A stretch of DNA of 64,000 nt, taken from Capitulum mitella. Its lineage: Eukaryota > Arthropoda > Thecostraca > Pollicipedomorpha > Pollicipedidae. Below, one piece after another: positions 46,450-58,004 of the stretch. The stretch covers positions 30,847,904-30,911,903 of the forward strand of contig CP099839.1 of assembly GCA_030062745.1 (NCBI GenBank), given 5' to 3'. The translations under genes were made by a program, and so were the position numbers. Position 1 is the first letter of the stretch; every line of letters starts with the position of its first letter. Under the pieces are notes generated by a model, which was not told where the DNA came from, searched no databases, and saw only the letters and a program-made list of their open reading frames with translations.

Positions 46450-47804
46450 TATCAGGAGCGGATCCAGGATTTCTCCGGGGGGTGAGGCGGAGGCGGAGGT
46501 CAGCGCGGGCCCCGTCCCGGCCTGTCCCCCATTTTTTTGCTCTTCAGGTATGAAAAAAGTATTGATGTGCTCGGGTCCACTCTGAAATATTTGATGAGAT
46601 ACTACGTTTTTCTTGCCATATAAAGTCACCGAAAAAAATCAAGCATGTCACTTCATTTGAGAAAATTTTGCGTTTTGTTTCCCTACAAAGCGGCCAAAAA
46701 TATGACAACAACGGCGGGATTTTAGGTGACGCGTCCGTCCTTCTACTTTAAATATCGTGTCTGCATCTGGTCCAGAAGCCCCTCTGCCCCCTCGTAGCTT
46801 CTGGAGGTTTTTTGCCAGCTTTTTTGCCCCCCTGAGATCTCGAGAACTACACATCCGATTTCATCGGAACAAACGGCAATCGATTTGCCATGACGTGAAC
46901 TACATTTTTATAAAAATAAATTTTCAAAATTTTGAGAGGTGTGGATACAGGGGACAAAAACGTCAAAATCAGGGGTATTTTCGGACTTCTTATTACTCCG
47001 TTGTTTATGGACCGACTTCGATGAAATTGGCATGAATCGAGAGATTATGGATAGGGCTTTTACCATGGGTACACACATCTGACATTTTGGAAAATTCATA
47101 TGGGTTCACAGGGTTTCAAAAATAGGAGGATTAGTTTTCTAACAAATGAATGAACAAAAAAGGCAAAAACAATTTTTTGGCTTCTGCTAGTCATGTTATG
47201 CTAAAGAAGTACAAATCGCATTACAATGTTTGTATAATTTTAGCATGGGCGGTGCCAGGGACATGAAAAAGGGGAACTGTCATGGTTACACGTTCTTCAG
47301 ACCAACTTGTGACCTTTGACCTTAAATGACCTCCAGTGACCTTGGGGTCTCTTGGAATGATCTCGTGTGCATTAAATGTAATCTGTTAACGTTGTCAATC
47401 ATTTGAATTCACTCTATTTCAAAATTTTCATTTTATGGCTATTGCGGTATACGGTACGCGCACTGACATTTTAGGTCATAGCTCCGTGACCCGATCTGAT
47501 ATCAAGCTGAAACTTGATACGCAAGTAGAGGGCACCGTTCTACGTCATATATATTCCGGGTTTGTCACTTGAAAAAACGGCGCCGAAATTATTGCAAAAA
47601 AAAACACTTGACCTGACCTTGTAAAGTGACCTCAGATGAACAAAATTGTATCTGCACATTACCCAACTATTTAGCTATACATCTATACAAAGCTTTAAGT
47701 TCTATCTTAAAAACACTGTTTTTGGCAAACATTTTTCTTTTACCCTCAACATGGCCAAAAATTGCCTGAGGTGCCTCCCAAAAACGTTGCCTGGCTCCGC
47801 CCCT
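46450..47804 (+). mobile_element. TIR element, full-length copy (about 1.35 kb)
   Basis: Left end CAGGAGCGGATCCAGGATTT; right end CCTGGCTCCGCCCCTG, the approximate inverse repeat. The interior is non-coding. It contains a block shared with 60413-61270 (from CTGAGATCTCGAGAACTAC to TGACCTCAGAT) with only scattered differences by eye. It includes several TGACCT/AGGTCA words and the motif GGTCATAGCTCCGTGACCCG. No 8-bp target duplication was found by eye. Non-autonomous DNA transposon is the best reading. Confidence 0.7.
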
Positions 47805-48539
47805 GAGCAAAATAGAACTTTGAAATTTTGTCAAGGCACGTAAAAAGAATAGCTAGGAAAAGTCCCGAAATGTCGTGAAGCTGCGTTAAAAATCCTGGAA
47901 TTGGTAAGCAAAAAACCCCAGGGGAGGATTCAGCCCCTGGCGGGAATTGGGTTAAACCACGGCTTAAACCGGCTGGTCTAAATTAATTTTAGCCACGTAG
48001 TGGTTTAAAACGGACAACACCGTATGATTTCAGCCACTTACGACTTCTTGTCGCGAAGTCTTTAAAAACTATTAAGGTTAGGTGTCACAATGTTCTTAGT
48101 ACTGGCTGATAAAGGCTAAAACTATTATTTTCAAAACTGAGGTCTAACACAATATCAATCATAATCTCAACTTACGTAACTATGACACCCAGTCACAGTC
48201 TAGCAGAAATGCTGAGACAAAGGAATGTGGGAATGCGGCCATTCTTCATAATATAACTCTTGGAGGAAGGTAAGTGAATCCATTAATCAACGTCCGGGTC
48301 AGGACGTTGTCCATTAATCAACAGGCCATTTTTGGCCATGTTGAGGGTTCTGGTCTTGTTGAGTGCTGGGAAGGTGTACCTACCAGTAGGTGAAAATCCA
48401 GTGTCTAAAATCTAAATGGACCAGAAATGCTATCACTATGAATTGCCATTCATCTCATGCCTTATAAAAGGACAGAGTGCTTGGAAGAAGAAGAAAAGGC
48501 TAAAGACGAGAATGCTAAGTGGGTAGGCGGGATGTACGA

Positions 48540-49440
48540 TACCGACAGCAGGTGGTCCCTGCATGCTGGGAGGGGCCTAATAAGCCGGCAGAAGGCCCCC
48601 TGCAGGCCGACAGGGGCCCCTGAAGACCATCTGGAAGCCCCTACAGGCTGGCAGGGGACCCGCATAGGCTGGCAGGGGCACTTCAGACCGACAGGGAATC
48701 CTCTACAGACCAATAAGGAAATAATATATGGATATATTGTCAATATATATACATATACAGTATACAAGACATGCAAGACAATATGGATGTTTTGCCGTGT
48801 TTGGACCCTTGGAGACCGTTGGAGACCATTGGGGACCTTTGGAGAGTTTCGGAGCCCTTCTGTCCATCTTAGGGGCCATCTTGCCGTCTCAGGGTCTCAT
48901 TAGCTCTCCCGGAGGCCCTCTGACTGCATCAGGAACCTTAAGCTTTTCACACAAGTCCGTGAGACCAATTTGGGGCCCCTATGCCCGAATGGGTGACCCC
49001 TGAATCATGAACCCGTCACGTTTTCACTGAGACCCCGTGAAGCTCAAACGGGGCCCTTTCAGGGCCCCTTTTTCAGTCTTAGAGGCCCCCTGCCCTTTAG
49101 GGCCCTTCCAGGAGCCCCTGTGCCGTCCTAGGAACTTAGTTTTCATCTTGGCCGTCTCAAGGGCCTGTGACCCTTCTGGCGGTGCCAGGGGTAATCTGCC
49201 TTGTTTCGACCCTGTTGTAGTCTCAGGGGCCATTTGGGAGCTTCGGGGGCCCTTCTAAGCACTTCAGGGGTCATCTAACCCTTCCAGAGACCCCCTGACT
49301 GCATCAAAAACCCGTCACGTTTTCACTGAGACCCCGTGAAACTCAAACAGGACCCTTTCGGGGCCCCTTTTCAGTTTTAGAGGGGCCCCTCTCATGGGCC
49401 CATTTCTAGGCCTGGGGGGACGATTGTCCACATCCCCCCT
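48540..49440. repeat. Composite minisatellite block B
   Basis: 48540-48710 has degenerate units of about 20 bp like block A (GCCGGCAGAAGGCCCCCTGC type). From 48790 there are GGGGCC-rich repeats; the segment CCCGTCACGTTTTCACTGAG followed by ACCCCGTGAAGCTCAAAC occurs at about 49011 and 49311, a 300-bp period. The same words occur in block A at 19900-20050. Non-coding. Confidence 0.75.
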
Positions 49441-50261
49441 TGGATCCGTGCCTTCATGTCATGCAGTTTGTCCAGGCCTTCTTTAAACCGTCTTCTTTTG
49501 CCTCGCTCTGTCATCGAGTCTCTTTTGCTTTTTTTGCAGGCGGGTTCAGACACCGTGGAGCTGCAGAGTTTTGTTGTTGACTTTGTCGGTTCGGACAAAA
49601 CTCCTCGGAAGAGCGTGGTAGAGTTTTAAAACTTCAGTTGTCACTTGCATGACAGTGCTTTCTGTGGAATAACTACCAAATGCTGACTCCTGAATGTAGG
49701 GAGATCCTTCAAGGCTCATTCATCAAGGTTCAAAAATCGTTGCCGTTTTGTTGGAAGTTGCGTAGATGGAAACGTATCCACCGGTTTTCCAGCGAGCCAC
49801 ATATGCTCCACTCTGCTACGAGAAGGCTATGGACCGACCGACGCTTTCTGGCTTCTTGTTGTTGATCTGCCATGGCAACGACCACTGCTACGTCGAGTTG
49901 AGGGCATTTCCCGCTCCGTTACTGGTGTTTGTGGCAGAGCAGTGTTGTAGCCCTGGTGATAAAACCTACCAGTCACTATCGAAGTGAAAGGAGGTCCGGA
50001 CAGTGTACACAAGACAACGCTTCATTGAAACAGAAAGAGAGCAGGTCCGACCTTCTCATATGACTTGATGCGTGCACGATGATGACGCCTCGCAAAGAAA
50101 ATGTCGCTGGCAGCAGATGGTTGCTATGGCTACTTCCACTGGCGGCCAAATAATTTCTGGACTTCGGAACGCTTACTGATGTGAGGAAATTCTTCAGCAG
50201 TGATCTTGGGACCTCGCTTCCCGTTATCCTTGCTAAATGCCGCATATCGCGCAAAAAAAGA

Positions 50262-50440
50262 CCAAAAAATGATGAACAGCGACAGCAGTTTTTGCAGGTG
50301 GTGAAAACACACTGAAAGCGATAGCCAGACTCTAGAAAGGCAATCCTGTCGAAGACGTCACCAACCACGGATAGGTATGCAAGAGATGCAGGAAGCACCT
50401 AAGACGATTGCTTTGCTACAGCCTGCAACTGCATGGCATT
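50262..50440 (+). pseudogene. hAT-like transposase relic, C-terminal end (copy 3)
   Basis: The + strand frame gives KNDEQRQQFLQVVKTH, then a stop. The following DNA (GTCGAAGACGTCACCAACCA, GATGCAGGAAGCACC, TTGCTTTGCTACAGCCTGCA) matches the 3' part of copy 2 (reverse strand of 44170-44330). Only the last part of the gene and its 3' flank are visible. Confidence 0.55.
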
Positions 50441-52337
50441 TGTAATGCGGAAAAACCCACAACTCCTTTCTAGTCATTCATACTGTCTTTGTGGTATGGG
50501 TGTGCCCAGTGTTGTACTTCATGGCGTACTGTGTATGAATATGCACTACACCAGAGCTGTATGGAGAACTGTTGTTTGATGATTGATAAACGTCATGTTA
50601 CCCACCAGAAAAACTATCATGTAAGTCTTCACTAGCTGTCAGAGCGCCTCAGCCTCGTACGCTGAAAACATTTTTACCTGATGAGAACGAGCAAAATCCA
50701 AAATTTGTAGGCTGGCCAACACACAGACGTTTTTGGCACTCAGGGCAGTGGTAAATATACCCATCGCACAAGGGTTCTCCACTCGTCATTGGCGGATTCA
50801 CGCCCCGCTGTGGACGTGTTTACCAGCTGTCTTCACGACAGAACCTCGTGTTGATCGTTTCGCTTACTCCACACTTTCGTGCTGTTCGTTGTCGTCACAC
50901 GCTACAACGTAGTCAACGATGGACGTATACCCGGTGGTATCGACCTTTACCTAAACCAAAAACCTTTACCCGTTTTTTGGTGATCACTTTAAAGCTATCT
51001 GACACGTCGTGGACGGGTAACGTACTCGTTTCTAACGTATAAATGGAGCAGGGCCGCGGTCCGTCAGCTTGCGTTATCACCACCCAACGGTAACATCATA
51101 AAAATACCAATACATACGTTCAAGACTCGTCTTCGTTGCCAAAACTACTCCTGTCCCGTTCTGTGATTTTATTATACAACACTAGTTAATATGACACCAT
51201 CACGCCACAACCAATACATTACTAATTCAATGCAATGTTGCAACAGAATGAGTATAATGTGAATGCACATCTAAATAAACATGGGATGCTTTATAAAATG
51301 ACAAAATCAAGGCCTCAATTCAGTTTCATATAAAGACCACTAAGTAGCCACGTCGGAAAATGTGCGGCATTTGTGACGAGCCTAAGATGGGCACAGTAAA
51401 ACACTGCTTTGCACACTTGAGCAAGCGCCGACGCCAAACACAGCGTCAACACTTCCGCAACAATAATTTTGGTGACAGCTTATGATCTCTCAGGCTGCCC
51501 TACTTACATAGGTTACCGGACGATCGATACTCGAATCAATCGGAAGCACCTCACAACTCTCTCGCGTTCCATCGCTCAGAAACATGGCGCCCTTACAGCA
51601 ATGTGCGCACCAAAATCCTCCCGAATACATCGGGTCATTCACCCGCTGATAAATGGTTAGCGGACATGCCGGCGGGCAGTCTACTTCCATTCCACGAGTC
51701 AAATGCGTCACTCGTAACGGGTGGGTTCGAACTCGGCGCGGCAGGGACAACGACACTCGAGGCCGGTATTCTTCTTATCGCTGTCGAATAAATTCAGGTG
51801 TTCATTGGAAACGCTTTACAATTACCTTCGACTGCTTTGCAAAATTCATGCAAAACCTTTGTGCACAGGGTTAACTCGTCCTACGTAGATGAAAATGTTT
51901 TCAGTGTACACACTTTTTTGCGTGCGAGTCCAAACAACTGTTCGGCCCCCGGCTGAAAATCCCGTACTAGGCGCCTGGTCGGGCGTCGCAGTCTCCGCAG
52001 AACCTTATGGCTCAAGTAATGTGGCTCTTGAGGGAGAGTCAAATATGGATTTAGATGTTCAATATTTCTCATGCCCTCCTTTTGAAACCAAAGCATTGAG
52101 AATAAATCAGGGGAGTCAACCTAGCGAACATTTCGCTTTTTTAATCAATCTAGTAAATTAATTTTTTGTTGGCATTTGTCTCATAGGTTACACTTATCCC
52201 GGCCACCTCGTTCTCTCTTCGCTCCGTCGTCACAGGCACATCAGTCAGTCTGTCTCACGCTACAAATTACTGAGCGCGCAAAAACAACGAAAAACGTCCG
52301 CGGCTCGACGGTTTCTTTCCATGTCTGTGTATTTCAG

Positions 52338-52557
52338 CCAGTGCCGTGAGGGGGAAAGCATGCTGACCGTGTTTGACCTGGGCCGGCCGGATGACGTCCT
52401 GGCCATCGGCCGTCTGGCCACCACCAGATTCCTCTCTCTGGTCAGCCAGTTAAAGGGCGCCGGCTCGGAGGACGGCCTGCTCTTCAACCGGCTGGGCCAG
52501 TACCTCAGCCTGACGCACGACCTCGTCATGACCGACCTCAGCTCCATCAAGGCGCAG
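52338..52557 (+). CDS. prom: Prominin-like exon 9 (EL2)
   Basis: 220-bp exon, entered in phase 2 (AG|C, Ser) after gtgtatttcag and left in phase 0 at GCGCAG|gtctgc. It encodes SQCREGESMLTVFDLGRPDD, VLAIGRLATTRFLSLVSQLK and LFNRLGQYLSLTHDLVMTDL. The start matches the EL2 landmark in PROM1, where 'SDC...' is followed by a short basic/polar stretch, then 'LH.' and a helix. The Cys is the partner landmark to the one in exon 8. An in-frame Met upstream at 52321 is intronic. The donor is weaker than consensus but phase and homology support it. Confidence 0.9.
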
Positions 52558-53430
52558 GTCTGCTCCAGTCCGCGGTGGGCTGCGTGTGGTCACGAGTCTC
52601 CGAGCGCCTCGCTCCGTAGGACCATTTACCATGCTGTTTCGATCCGGCATCCTGCGGTCCCGTGCAGTGGCTGCAAACACACTCGGCTGCCTCTGGTAAG
52701 CTGTGCACGTACAGCCTGGCCAACTGCTGCCCTGTAGGCTGAACAAACCTGCAGAAACGATTTCCCTGCTGCGATAACAGCACGGGCTGACAATGGTGTC
52801 GACAAATCCAGTTTGTCTACTCCCGGGGCGCCCAGATATGCAAACAAAGCGAGCATAACACTGGGTCGCAAGACGATCGAGATACACAGGTTAACTGAGC
52901 ACAAGTTTGTTTCATAATCATCGTGCTGCGTGATGCGCAAATAACACATGATTAGCGTCTACGTCAGGTTCACGAATATTCAAGGAATGCAAACCCGGTA
53001 TTTTGCAGCGTTACATGGGGGTTGGGGACGGGAGGCGCCGGCACCAGCGTGCAAAGGGGTCTAAAATCCATATGCATGTAGGTAAACATTGCCTCTATAA
53101 GATTTCGGGTAATTAAATAGTTAAAACTGCATACACAGGACGGTTTCAGGGCGGTGGTAGCACATTCATTTTGCGGTATGATGCCACACCATGAGCAAGG
53201 AGGGAAGCTCTCAGCGGCGAAGACGCTACATCCGGTCACCATCGCAACACTGCTTGGCGCGACACTCCCGTATCCGGCCCTCTATTACGAATCCCGTAAA
53301 CTTCCCGCTGTAATCTGCTTTACTACCTTGCCGAAAACGTGCCTTCTTATGCGGCAACTTGGCCCCACCTGGCCGAAAACGTGGCGCGTTTACATTGCCT
53401 AACACAACCGTCTGCCTCTGGTTGCCGCAG
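52558..53430 (+). other. Prominin intron 9
   Basis: 873-bp intron (gtctgc ... ggttgccgcag). It contains several short frames on both strands; no element or RNA recognised. GCCGAAAACGTG occurs twice near 53330 and 53375. Confidence 0.7.
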
Positions 53431-53595
53431 CTGGAAGAGCCGGCGGCGCTGTCGGAAGTTCCTGAGGAGCTGACTCGGCTGACCTCCGTGCTGGCTCGGC
53501 TGAGGCCAAGGTCGGACGCTGGGCGGCTCCAGCTTATCGCCGATCGACTGACGCAACTGGTCACCGGGCCATTCTACACGCTGCAGAAGCAAAGG
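53431..53595 (+). CDS. prom: Prominin-like exon 10 (EL2)
   Basis: 165-bp exon, phase 0 at both ends. It starts after ctggttgccgcag and ends AAAGG|gtagcg. It encodes LEEPAALSEVPEELTRLTSV, LARLRPRSDAGRLQLIADRL and TQLVTGPFYTLQKQR, two amphipathic helices. In PROM1 the corresponding part of EL2 also has two such helices, the second ending near 'PIEQSL..L'. The donor GTAGCG is non-consensus, but both the homology and the phase of exon 11 support it; reading on gives VAQNCRRVL, which lacks the family pattern. No Cys or sequon in this exon. Confidence 0.85.
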
Positions 53596-54712
53596 GTAGC
53601 GCAGAATTGCCGCAGAGTGTTGTTCAAAGTTGCTGTCCTAACTCCGTCCGAAATCCAGCCCTGTTGTCCACGCAGTATGGAAACGGAAAACCCGGGCACG
53701 ATTCCAGCGAAACACAGCAATGGTGCAGACCGACCTCTCAGTATAGCGTCGGCAGCGGAAGTGAAATTGACACTAGTCATTACTGAAGCTTTACTTGGGC
53801 TAATGCATTGCAAACCTTCTTCTCCATGTTTTCTTCGTAATGGTTAGTTCGGCCGACGACCAGTACATAAAGTTGATCCCGATTCTGCTCTCATGTCACG
53901 TTTCTCCGATTTCATTTGATCCGTATTTATACGCGTCCCAGTGGTAAGAGAATAGCTCGATTTTGCAAAGGCTGCTAAGTGCCTCAGCCTCAGGCGCTTC
54001 GATCTTGTTTCCATGGGTGCTCTTTATTGCGAATTGGAGGAATTTTGATTCCGTAGTCATTCGAATCAACAAGTTCGTAGTTATATGGTAAAACGGCTTC
54101 CGACAGTTCATTTAGAAGACAGAATGTAAACGTCGCATTGTCACAGAAAACACTGAGCTATATGTTCGCCTCTAATGTAGATCTAAAATAGGTTAACACT
54201 ATTCCAAATTTCCATCCGACTACGATTAGATGCATTTTGCAGTGGACCAAAAGTATCTTTAATGTGCCATTCTTACCTGGGAGATCAACAGAGATTACGT
54301 TGTTTTGAAACGGTACCCTCTGTTCATTGGCCAGCTGGCGCATTCTTGCAAGTTCTCCTGGGGGTGGTTGGCTAATCCGAAACACGTGCGCTTTGGATCA
54401 AAGCACTCCGTTGGTGCAGAGTTACTTTGATGACAGCTAGGCTCGTGTTTGACTCGGAGTTGGTCAAAGTCGACTCACGAATGGAGTCATATTTTATGAA
54501 TCGTGAGTTCAGTCGATGCCATGCGCACCCGGCCTTTATTACTTCCCCTCTCGATCCAATCACCAACATGTAATCAGAGACCATCGAGGGCTCACTGGCT
54601 CTTCGGATGGTTGATGGGACCCTCCCCATATCCGACACTCCGGAATTATGCGCATCATTTCTGAGCGTCCTGCGCCGTAATCTGCCGCTGGCTGATGATC
54701 TGCGGCCGGCAG
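53596..54712 (+). other. Prominin intron 10
   Basis: 1.1-kb intron (gtagcg ... gcggccggcag). AT-richer than the exons; nothing recognised in it. Confidence 0.7.
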
Positions 54713-54847
54713 GCCCGACTGGTGGTCGAGGTGGCCACGTTCGACATGGCTCTCCTGGCGCTGCGAGGCCACGTCGATCGTCTGCGGGACAGCATCGCCA
54801 GCGCGGACCAGTTCCTCAGCCGCAACGCCAGTCGCATCCTGGAGCAG
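54713..54847 (+). CDS. prom: Prominin-like exon 11 (EL2, last one seen)
   Basis: 135-bp exon, phase 0 at both ends, between gcggccggcag and GAGCAG|gtaggc. It encodes ARLVVEVATFDMALLALRGH, VDRLRDSIASADQFL and SRNASRILEQ. In PROM1 the same place in EL2 has a helix ending 'AQNFI.NN(T)S..I', i.e. a glycosylated Asn shortly after an Asp/Ala-Gln-Phe helix end; ADQFLSRNAS is a close structural match. NAS is an N-glycosylation sequon. After this exon the family continues with about 60 residues of EL2, TM5 and a cytoplasmic tail, none of which could be found before 64000. The gene therefore probably runs off the right edge. Confidence 0.88.
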
Positions 54848-55750
54848 GTAGGCGACCAGAACGCCTACAACCCCGGGAACACGGAGTCCCTCGTCGCCAG
54901 TGTGTCGGGTGACAATGTGGAACTGTGGCTGACAGTCACTCTGAGAATTTCTGACCGCAGAGTAAATTCCTTACAGATAATTTTTAGGATTTGTTGGTGG
55001 TACTTCGAAAATGAAAATTTTATTTCTGATGCCTCACGTAAATTTCCGACCGTGGATTATGCACAAGGTCGGCAGATAAGGAAAGGAGGCAAGAAGGACA
55101 GCCTGCCGTCATCGAAAAATTTAGAGGGGGAACGAAGACGTCTCTTTTTCTCCCAAAATTTGTGACAGGGGATCCTAAAGAATGAACAATGAAAAATCCG
55201 AAGTTTTCGCGGTTTTGATGGGATTCCTGAAATCTATAAGGGTCCGTTATCGTGTCGCAAGTGCCTTAAAACGTTCTGGAGGCCTCTGATCAAGCCTTAA
55301 CGTCCTCTGAATTGTACAACAAACCCGGCATTCATGGTCGAGGATACCCTGCGGCGCACAACGAGTCCTGTTCAGGCCAGAAGGGGTTACCAAAACCTGC
55401 AAGGCAATTCTGACTTGTGCTCGACATCTTTTGGGTGATTCGGATCCGAATCACAGTGACCTGATCCGGACCAAACTTTAATTCACGAGATCTTTGTTGA
55501 TTTGGATCGGCCATGGATTCAATGTGTCAGTTACACATCAGCGTAATGGTATTCAGCTTACTGTAAAAGTCATATATCTAACCTTGCAAAGACTGTTTTC
55601 AGTAAACTGAGTTGGCGTCCAGCTTTTACTCCCAAAACGCTGAAAATTACAATGCTCCTTTTGCACTTAACGAACTTAAAAGGGCAATAAACTTTGCTGG
55701 CAGTACATTAGTAGATTCATAACGTTTTTAAACACACCTGGCAGCAAGCC

Positions 55751-56070
55751 TTGTCATATTTCAAATATTCTAAGCCCGTTATGGATCTCAGACAGGTTTT
55801 CTTAAAGCCGGAAAAACACAATATAATTCCTCTTCCGAAACCAGGGGAAGGTAAAACTGACGTTACTAGCCATCATCCCGTACCGCTCACTAGCTGCTTG
55901 GGCAAACTCCTAGGACGCATGGTTGATAGACATCTCTCCTGGCTGATGGAAGGATAGTCTTTTATAAGAAATCTGTGTGGTTTTAGAAAACCCCGAAATA
56001 ACGTTGACCACTTTGTGTGATTAGAGACATACACCAGACACTTTTTAAGCACAAACATCACATAACTACA
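55751..56070 (+). pseudogene. LINE (Jockey/CR1-like) reverse transcriptase N-terminal relic
   Basis: The frame from 55751 contains EKHNIIPLPKPGEGKTDVTS, HHPVPLTSCLGKLLGRM and VDRHLSWLMEG, the first conserved RT blocks ('.IPLPKPGK....YRPI.LTSC.GK..ERM...RL..'). After a stop and frameshift, CGFRKT and later HQTLFKHKHH recall the next block ('GFR..RST.D'). No catalytic YxDD part remains. Different element from the LINE tail at 21320 and the RT at the right edge. Confidence 0.75.
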
Positions 56071-56329
56071 TTTTTTTAGAATTTGTCATGCAACATGTCG
56101 TGACCTGTGACTTTTTCGTCAGCACCATGTCAGTCGTCGTTTTAACCAAATCGAACATTCTATTTCATTTGTTAGAAATTGGGCGTTATCTTGTTGTGTT
56201 ACATGTTTTTTTTTTGTAAATTTAGGAACCTAATTTTAGTGTATGGGAAGGTTCAGGTCATTAGAGGTCAAGCCAGATTAAACGTGCATATCAAAGATTA
56301 ACGTCAAACGACATTATAGTGTCGTATAC

Positions 56330-56425
56330 GGGATGAAGTAAGGATGAAGTTAAAGCAAGAAGGATGAAGTTGCAGATGAAGTTAAAGGATGAAGTTGCAG
56401 ATGAAGTTAAGGGATGAAGTTGCAG
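56330..56425. repeat. Short tandem repeat GGATGAAGTTGCAGATGAAGTTAA
   Basis: Four to five copies of GGATGAAGTT, arranged as a roughly 24-bp unit in the last half (GATGAAGTTGCAGATGAAGT). Non-coding. Confidence 0.85.
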
Positions 56426-56772
56426 ATTTCTTTATTACGAGCCATCACGTCAACATTTTTTTTTGACGAGAAGCGTTTGGCATAACGCAGAGCCCATTTG
56501 AGGGTCAAGATCGCGCTCGGTCAAAGAAATTCGAAAATTCCAAATTCGATTAGGCCCTTAGCAGTGACCATAGCAAACCATTGTGGCCGCCGCAATTACA
56601 TGCTAAGATAGACCGTGTGCCCGTCCGCCTGCACACACCAAATCTCTAGTGGTTTTCGACAAGGAGCGATTACCTTAAAACGATATAAACGCCCCAGGTG
56701 GTGGACAGTTTCATAATATTACAGGGGATACCGGTATGCATAACATATTATCGTAATCCAGTAAGGTACATG

Positions 56773-57642
56773 AACTGATTCGATTCACAGCGGAGGAAGT
56801 GACAGGGGGCAAACTAGCTTTCCTAGACATACTTATTCATAAGAAGAGAACAAAGTTTCATTTTCGGTATGCTGTAAACGAACAAATAAGGACGACTTTA
56901 TTCATAATCTTTCCGGGCATTCTACACGCACGAAGAGAGGTGTTATACTAGGGTTCTTTCTAACAGCATTCAGAATTTGTTCTTTTGGCAATGTGAAAGA
57001 AGAGTTGGACTGTGTTACCAAAACTTTCGGGAAACTGTGGTATCCGTCACACATGCTGCACGGTCTGAAACACAATGCAGAAAAGATTTCCAAGGGAGGT
57101 AGAAGGACAGATAAGCATAAAAAAACAAAACTGGTGGCAGTAGTCCTGTCACAGAGTGGGAACAACTTATTAAAACATGAGCAAAGACGTATGAATATAA
57201 TAGAAATAAATATAATAATATAAATAGTACAAATATAAATAAATAAATATAATAATAGAAATAGGGGGAAAGGAATCGGGGATGCTGTCAAGAAAACGAG
57301 ACAACAACCCACAAGTGTCAAACGGTTGTGCACTATATACCACGTGGAGGATGTGGCAAGGCACGTATAGGTGAGACAACTCGGTCCATGACACATCGCA
57401 TCCGAGAACACAAAGGGGTCTCAGGAACCATAGGCTCTCGAACGCCTTCGTAACAAACGGAGACAAGGAGGACATTTACCAGAATGAACAGAGGCAGAAG
57501 AAGTCATCGGAATCAGAGGTATGTTGAAAAGGAGAGCCATAGAAGCCGTAGTGATGAAAACAGAAAAGAATATCAGTTTGTCGCCAGGGTTCATAAGACT
57601 TGCTAGTGTCAGCTGTTCTCCTGGGGGTGAGGGGTACATACC

Positions 57643-57645
<3 letters not shown>
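56773..57645 (+). pseudogene. Penelope-like element relic (RT end plus GIY-YIG)
   Basis: Three frames in order. First FTAEEVTGGKLAFLDILIHK (about 56773), the post-catalytic RT block of Penelope-like elements ('FT.E.E..GKL.FLD.L'). Then, after a frameshift, TNKDDFIHNLSGHSTRTKRG with VILGFFLTAFRICS and KEELDCVTKTFGKLWYPSHM, the RT thumb. Then, near 57325-57420, VHYIPRGGCGKARIGETTRS and RIREHKGV, a GIY-YIG endonuclease-like core (Y.IP..CGK.YIGET.R); here the second Tyr is Arg (ARIGET). At least three frame breaks, so non-functional. Confidence 0.8.
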
Positions 57646-57647
<2 letters not shown>

Positions 57648-57690
<43 letters not shown>

Positions 57691-57703
57691 GCAAAATAGC
57701 GTG

Positions 57704-57744
<41 letters not shown>
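57648..57744. repeat. Two (TA)n tracts with a duplicated spacer
   Basis: (TA)n at 57648-57687 and 57706-57741. Both are followed by GGCAAAATAGCGTGTAAA, so the tract and its 3' spacer are duplicated. Directly downstream of the GIY-YIG relic. Confidence 0.9.
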
Positions 57745-58004
57745 TGGCAAAATAGCGTGTAAAGTATGATAGCTTGATACCATGATACAATGATAGCGTG
57801 ATGATGGTGTGATTACAAGATATACCATGGTGGGAGATATTAAATGATAAACATCACAAAACCAAGCCGTAGGATGCATTATCAAAAGACAGTGACGATT
57901 TTGATGCTTCGTTGGCAATATTTTCTTCCATTGACATTTCATATTACCTAGCATTTTTTTATGTTTCCAATTTTGAGGCTAAATTTGAAATACGAAAACG
58001 TACA

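Larger units (their letters stand above)
43356..52337 (+). other. Prominin intron 8
   Basis: 9.0-kb intron (gtgaga ... gtatttcag). It holds fragments of a hAT-like transposase family (44170-46447 and 50262-50440), a complete TIR element (46450-47804) and composite minisatellite block B (48540-49440). 43360-44160, 44680-45590, 47810-48540, 49440-50260 and 50450-52330 show no recognised element. Near 51722 a tRNA B-box-like GGGTTCGAACTC has no matching A box. Confidence 0.6.

Noticed and set aside
49976-50398. A 140-codon - strand open frame
   Set aside because: Its strand is opposite to the hAT-like C-terminal relic at 50262, which explains part of it; no own homology.
51700-51750. tRNA or SINE promoter from the GGGTTCGAACTC word
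   Set aside because: No A box or cloverleaf at the required distance.
56902-57411. A 169-codon - strand membrane-like protein
   Set aside because: Antisense to the Penelope-like relic; its hydrophobic stretch comes from an ATAAATA-rich tract.
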